A stretch of 7,014 nucleotides of DNA, from assembly GCA_015493185.1 (NCBI GenBank), contig WGDQ01000286.1, positions 1 through 7,014 on the forward strand. The letters run 5' to 3'. Below the pieces are notes generated by a model, which worked only from the letters and a program-made list of their open reading frames with translations, made no database searches and was not told the DNA's origin. Made by a program: the position numbers and the translations under genes. Shown here piece by piece: positions 6,519 to 7,014 of this stretch. Origin of the DNA: Planctomycetaceae bacterium. GTDB lineage: Bacteria > Planctomycetota > Planctomycetia > Pirellulales > JAEUIK01. Positions within the stretch are counted from its first letter, which is position 1. Each line of letters starts with the position of its first letter.

Positions 6519-7014
6519 TTAGTCGCGGCTGCTTGAATAGCGCAGCACCAGATACAGCAACGTGAGAATGGCCTGAAGCGTTGCCGCCACGTAGGTCAGC
6601 GCGGCCGCGTCGAGCACCTTGTTGACGTATTTCATCCGCTCTTCGTCAACAATGCCCAAAGCAACCAGTTGCTGCTTGGCCCGCGCGCTGGCGTTGAACT
6701 CCACAGGCAGGTTCACCACCTGGAAGAACACGACGGCCGCAAACAGACCGATGCCGGCGAGCACCAGAAAGTTCATCTGCATGATCATGCCCAAGATGAA
6801 CATCCAAATGCCGGCGTTGCTGCCGATACCGGCCACCGGCACTGCGGCGTTGCGAACCACGAGCGGGGCATAGTTCTGGGCATCTTGAATGGCGTGCCCC
6901 GCCTCGTGGGCGGCAATGCCCACGGCCGCAAGCGAACGACGCTGGTATACGTCGGGGCTGAGCCGTAGCACCTTATGACGCGGATCGTAATGATCGCTCA
7001 AGAAGCCGGGCACC
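6519..7014 (-). CDS. YugP-type neutral zinc metallopeptidase, membrane-bound (C-terminal part, cut by window edge)
   Basis: The minus strand is open from the right edge to a TAA at 6521-6519, giving about 165 residues of a family usually near 225-230. The visible part starts with FLSDHYDPRHKVLRLSPDVY and leads to AAHEAGHAIQ, the HExxH zinc site (His36, Glu37, His40 counting from the GTG at 7013). Hydrophobic stretches follow around residues 60-100 and 133-157, consistent with an inner-membrane peptidase. The conserved NLPVEF block after the second hydrophobic segment is also present. The first codon in the window, GTG at 7013, is almost certainly internal, because the family has some 60 residues before this point. 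YugP-like proteins are predicted membrane proteases whose substrates are not established. The gene converges on the propeller gene with no sign of functional link. Confidence 0.93.
   Translation of the reverse strand, partial: VPGFLSDHYDPRHKVLRLSPDVYQRRSLAAVGIAAHEAGHAIQDAQNYAPLVVRNAAVPVAGIGSNAGIWMFILGMIMQMNFLVLAGIGLFAAVVFFQVVNLPVEFNASARAKQQLVALGIVDEERMKYVNKVLDAAALTYVAATLQAILTLLYLVLRYSSSRD

Overview
The window is GC-rich, densely coding bacterial DNA. The gene content suggests a planctomycete, possibly of the Pirellulales type: an exported beta-propeller protein of a kind common in that phylum, long GC-rich intergenic gaps, and weak or non-ATG starts. This placement is an inference from protein style; no rRNA or other taxonomic marker is present.

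Layout from left to right. (1) Positions 1-347, minus strand: the N-terminal third of an endonuclease/exonuclease/phosphatase-fold protein, cut by the left edge. (2) A 505-base divergent gap with a 23-bp imperfect direct repeat. (3) Positions 853-1929, plus: an agmatine deiminase with its Cys/His/Asp active site intact. (4) A 251-base gap with two small tandem duplications. (5) Positions 2181-2720, plus: a DUF456 glycine-rich membrane protein starting at TTG behind a strong Shine-Dalgarno sequence. (6) A 395-base gap. (7) Positions 3116-4525, plus: an FAD-dependent amine or amino-acid oxidase of the DAO/DadA/PuuB type. (8) A 289-base gap with one probable terminator just after the oxidase, a second textbook terminator only 52 bases before the next ATG, and between them a chain of mutually exclusive short stems resembling an attenuator. 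(9) Positions 4815-6296, plus: a secreted, Asp-box-bearing beta-propeller protein related to glycoside hydrolases. (10) A 222-base convergent gap. (11) Positions 6519-7014, minus: the C-terminal part of a YugP-type membrane zinc metallopeptidase, cut by the right edge.

The four complete genes all read rightward but are 250-400 bases apart, so they are probably separate transcription units and not a tight operon. The only metabolic link is that agmatine deiminase feeds putrescine synthesis and the FAD oxidase belongs to the superfamily that includes gamma-glutamylputrescine oxidase. The partner N-carbamoylputrescine amidase is not in the window. No mobile element, CRISPR array, tRNA, rRNA or phage gene was seen. 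The most interesting non-coding feature is the terminator/antiterminator-like leader upstream of the secreted propeller gene; no clear new multi-gene system is visible.
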